Below are positions 33,638-35,594 of a DNA stretch of 35,594 nucleotides, in pieces (within the stretch, counting starts at the first letter, position 1; every line of letters begins with the position of its first letter). The notes beneath the pieces are model-generated. The model had not been told where the DNA came from. It did no database searches and saw nothing but the letters and a program-made list of their open reading frames with translations. The translations under genes and the position numbers were made by a program. The stretch spans positions 1-35,594 of the forward strand of contig JAKPAM010000101.1 of assembly GCA_029779435.1 (NCBI GenBank), in the 5' to 3' direction. Origin of the DNA: Pseudomonadota bacterium (GTDB lineage: Bacteria > Pseudomonadota > Gammaproteobacteria > Burkholderiales > Burkholderiaceae_E).

Positions 33638-35119
33638 TCAGACCATCCCCGCAGGCGGCACAAACCCGCCGAACTCCCGCTCCAGACAGGCCGCGAACTG
33701 GAGCGTCGTCCGGTCTTCGAGGTAGGGGCCGATGATCTGGATGCCGATCGGCAGGCCATCGCTACCGCGGCCAATCGGCATCGCGGTTGCCGGCAAACCG
33801 GGCAAGGTGGCCAGGCCCGGCCAGACCAACTGGTCGGCGTAGGGGATGCGCTTGCCATCGACAGCGAGCGTGCGTTCGGCGATGGGGCTGTGATCGTGTG
33901 GGAATGCCACCGTGGGATTGACGGGGGTAACCACGACGTCGAATACCCGGAACACTGCTCGCCATTGCTCGGCGATCGCCGCGCGCTGGCGCTCCAGCAG
34001 CAACCAGTCGCGGTGGCGTAACGTGAAGCCGCGAAGGCGCGCGGCATTCAGGCTGCGATCATCAGCCGGCAGGACGGCTGCGCGTTCGGTGAGTCCGCGG
34101 TAAACCTCAAGTGGCAGATCGCTACCGAAGAACGCGTTGAGCAATTGCATGTAAACGCGCGCCGCCTGGGCAAGATCGGGCAGCATCGCTGCCTCGCGCG
34201 CAACGTTGACCCCGCTGGCCGCCAGTCGCTCGGCCAGGGTTTCGATGGCATGGGCGACATCGGCGCTGGTAGGAACTTCCGGATAGACGTCAAGCACCAG
34301 CACGCGGAACTGATCGAGACGCTGGTGACGCGCTGGCGGCAGCGCCAGCCGATAGCCGGTCGCAAGTACCTGATCGGGCCCTGCCAGCAACTCGAATGCC
34401 GTGCTCAGGTCGGTGCTGTTACGCGCCATAGGCCCAACCACGGCGAGGTCGACGTCGCGATCGATGGCGGGCACGCCCGGCGGCGTATGGCCGCGGATCG
34501 GCAGCAAAGCTTGCGTGGGTTTGTGCGCGAACACGCCGCAGAAATTCGCCGGGTTGCGCAGCGAGCCGCCGATGTCGGAGCCGATTTCCAGTGGCACGAA
34601 GCCGGCGGCCAACGCAGCCGCCGAGCCGCCGGATGAACCGCCCGGCGAGCGTTCAAGGTTCCAGGGATTGCCGGTTGTGCCGTAGATCTCGTTGTAGCTT
34701 TGCCAGTCGCCGAGCACGAGCGGCACATTGGTCTTGCCCAGCACGATGGCGCCGGCGGCCTTGAGTCGTTCGATCAACACCGCATCCCGGTCAGGGCGCC
34801 AGTCGCGCCCGGCCGGAATGCCCCAGGTCGTCGGCAGGCCGGCGACGTTGTAGGACTCCTTAGCGGTCACCGGAATGCCGAGCAAGGGCAACGATTCTCC
34901 GGCCCCGATTCGCTGGTCCGCGCGACGGGCGGCTTCGCGAGCCCGCTCGAAATCGCGAACCACCACCGCATTAATGGCCGGATCACGCGCCTCGATGCGA
35001 GCGATACACGCGTCGATCAATTCGAGCGCGGATAGTTTGCGCTGCGAGAGCAGGCTGCGCAGGGTCGCCACGTCGGCATAAGCCAACTGCGCGCCGGAAG
35101 GGGATGGGGAAGTACTCAT
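33638..35119 (-). CDS. Amidase-signature family amidohydrolase
   Basis: 493 residues. The Ser-cisSer-Lys triad is K87 (PVTAKESYNVAG), S162 (SPGGSSGGSAAALAAG) and S186 (GSDIGGSLRNPANFCGV). The C-terminal TAMPIGRGSDGLPIGIQIIGP is also typical. The ATG at 35119 has GGAG 5-6 nt upstream and starts MSTSPSPSGAQLAYADVATL; a longer in-frame start at 35272 would run into toxin remnant sequence in another frame and adds cysteine/arginine-rich residues. It hydrolyses a carboxamide or related bond; it is not close enough to GatA or NylA for me to name a substrate. It sits directly after a truncated PIN toxin. Confidence 0.92.
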   Translation of the reverse strand: MSTSPSPSGAQLAYADVATLRSLLSQRKLSALELIDACIARIEARDPAINAVVVRDFERAREAARRADQRIGAGESLPLLGIPVTAKESYNVAGLPTTWGIPAGRDWRPDRDAVLIERLKAAGAIVLGKTNVPLVLGDWQSYNEIYGTTGNPWNLERSPGGSSGGSAAALAAGFVPLEIGSDIGGSLRNPANFCGVFAHKPTQALLPIRGHTPPGVPAIDRDVDLAVVGPMARNSTDLSTAFELLAGPDQVLATGYRLALPPARHQRLDQFRVLVLDVYPEVPTSADVAHAIETLAERLAASGVNVAREAAMLPDLAQAARVYMQLLNAFFGSDLPLEVYRGLTERAAVLPADDRSLNAARLRGFTLRHRDWLLLERQRAAIAEQWRAVFRVFDVVVTPVNPTVAFPHDHSPIAERTLAVDGKRIPYADQLVWPGLATLPGLPATAMPIGRGSDGLPIGIQIIGPYLEDRTTLQFAACLEREFGGFVPPAGMV

Positions 35120-35297
35120 GACGACTCCGGATCGGGCTGTCGAAGCAACAACCGATGCGAGGCTGGTCAAGCAGGGGCAGCCACGGCACCGGCGAACACA
35201 ACGGCGGCAGCAATGCCTGTTCCAGTGCTGCAAAGGGCTGACCTCGGAACACCAGCGCCGAAACATAGACATTCGTGTCGAGGACGACGACCGTCAC
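35120..35297 (-). pseudogene. Truncated PIN-domain toxin (N-terminal remnant)
   Basis: A GTG at 35297 overlaps the antitoxin stop (GTGA). The frame reads VTVVVLDTNVYVSALVFRG then QPFAALEQAL: D7 and the TNV(Y)VSAL block are the first strand and first catalytic aspartate of PIN toxins of the COG1569 type. After about residue 30 the similarity ends (LLPPLCSPVPW onward), and the frame runs on into the amidase gene to a stop at 34983. The remaining catalytic acidic residues are absent, so the nuclease should be dead. The break lies just upstream of the amidase ribosome site. Confidence 0.7.
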
Positions 35298-35554
35298 GCC
35301 TTGGGCTTTTTCGCCGCGCGTGCCTTGCGAACGGCCTTCACGGCCGGCATCACATCCTGTTCGCGCACTCCCAGCGCCGCCGCCCGAGCGGCCCCGTAGC
35401 TCTGCGCCTCGTTCAGGAAATGCGTGCGCTCGTATTGCCGCATCCCTTCGCGCACCAACTCGCTCATCGTGCGGTGCTCGTTCCGGGCCATAGCCCGCCA
35501 CCGCTCCAGCAGCTCGGGCGGCAGGGTGATCGAGAGGGTTTCGGTCGTGCGCAT
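35294..35554 (-). CDS. Ribbon-helix-helix antitoxin (orphaned)
   Basis: 86 residues from the ATG at 35554. The ribbon-helix-helix fold is LSITLPPELLERWRAMARN followed by RTMSELVREGMRQYE; the C-terminal half (YGAARAAALGVREQDVMPAV, then a basic tail) resembles toxin-neutralising regions. It would bind DNA as a dimer and repress its own operon. The GTGA overlap with the PIN remnant shows it was the first gene of a toxin-antitoxin pair. An upstream in-frame TTG at 35593 falls inside the promoter, so it is rejected as a start. Confidence 0.82.
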   Translation of the reverse strand: MRTTETLSITLPPELLERWRAMARNEHRTMSELVREGMRQYERTHFLNEAQSYGAARAAALGVREQDVMPAVKAVRKARAAKKPKA

Positions 35555-35560
35555 CCTTGG

Positions 35561-35594
35561 AAAATATGGATGTTGCTCAGCATTGTCAAGCAAC
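35561..35594 (-). promoter_or_regulatory. Sigma-70 promoter and possible operator of the antitoxin gene
   Basis: On the minus strand, TTGACA (35589-35584) and TATTTT (35566-35561) are spaced by 17 bp. Transcription would begin about 7 nt further on, at or next to the antitoxin ATG (35554), so the message may be leaderless. TTGCT (35594-35590) and AGCAA (35577-35573) form inverted arms around the -35, a plausible autorepression site. Confidence 0.6.

Noticed and set aside
33638-35119. NylA (6-aminohexanoate cyclic-dimer hydrolase) identity for the amidase
   Set aside because: Length is similar, but outside the amidase signature the sequence recalled for NylA does not match well, and it is 18 kb from the NylB-like gene.

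Overview
The window is very GC-rich, gene-dense bacterial DNA. The block hemA-prfA-prmC followed later by a CGFS glutaredoxin (grxD), with a DUF3683-type FAD dehydrogenase and a two-domain-ACT threonine deaminase nearby, points to a betaproteobacterium, probably Burkholderiales. This is inferred from gene order and protein similarity recalled from memory; no search was run. I see no rRNA, tRNA, CRISPR array, complete insertion sequence or replication origin.

Layout. 1-4222: the 5' part of a large FAD-linked oxidoreductase (minus), a YqaA-family membrane protein (minus) and biosynthetic ilvA (plus). 4523-9476: a two-component unit made of an OmpR-type regulator, a periplasmic LysM-FecR protein and a CHASE2 sensor kinase. 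9567-16187: the housekeeping run hemA, prfA, prmC, grxD, interrupted between prmC and grxD by a class III omega-aminotransferase and a NylB-like serine hydrolase. 16272-20818: a YihX-like HAD phosphatase, a beta-lactamase-fold esterase preceded by a 9-bp tandem repeat, a bestrophin-family channel, yghU and a second GST-fold protein.

20836-28062 is the most accessory-looking part. A minus-strand serine hydrolase with five 45-residue N-terminal repeats diverges, across a 492-bp structured and AT-richer gap, from a tightly coupled three-gene operon. That operon encodes a fusion of a type-3 copper tyrosinase domain to a von Willebrand A domain, a cysteine-rich DUF1326 protein and a DUF2182 membrane protein. 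The three genes overlap by ATGA and are my best candidate for an undescribed system, possibly cytosolic copper loading of a tyrosinase with a metal-dependent adhesion module. A decayed esterase remnant follows.

28086-33346: acyltransferase, zinc-less MDR dehydrogenase, divergent PTPS/QueD homologue, GT4 glycosyltransferase and methyltransferase, packed with overlaps or gaps of at most 12 bp, converge on a stand-alone RibD reductase domain. This looks like an uncharacterised pathway for a modified pterin-like or riboflavin-precursor-derived compound. 33638-35594: an amidase sits directly after the first 30 or so codons of a PIN toxin, leaving an apparently orphan ribbon-helix-helix antitoxin with a good promoter at the window edge.
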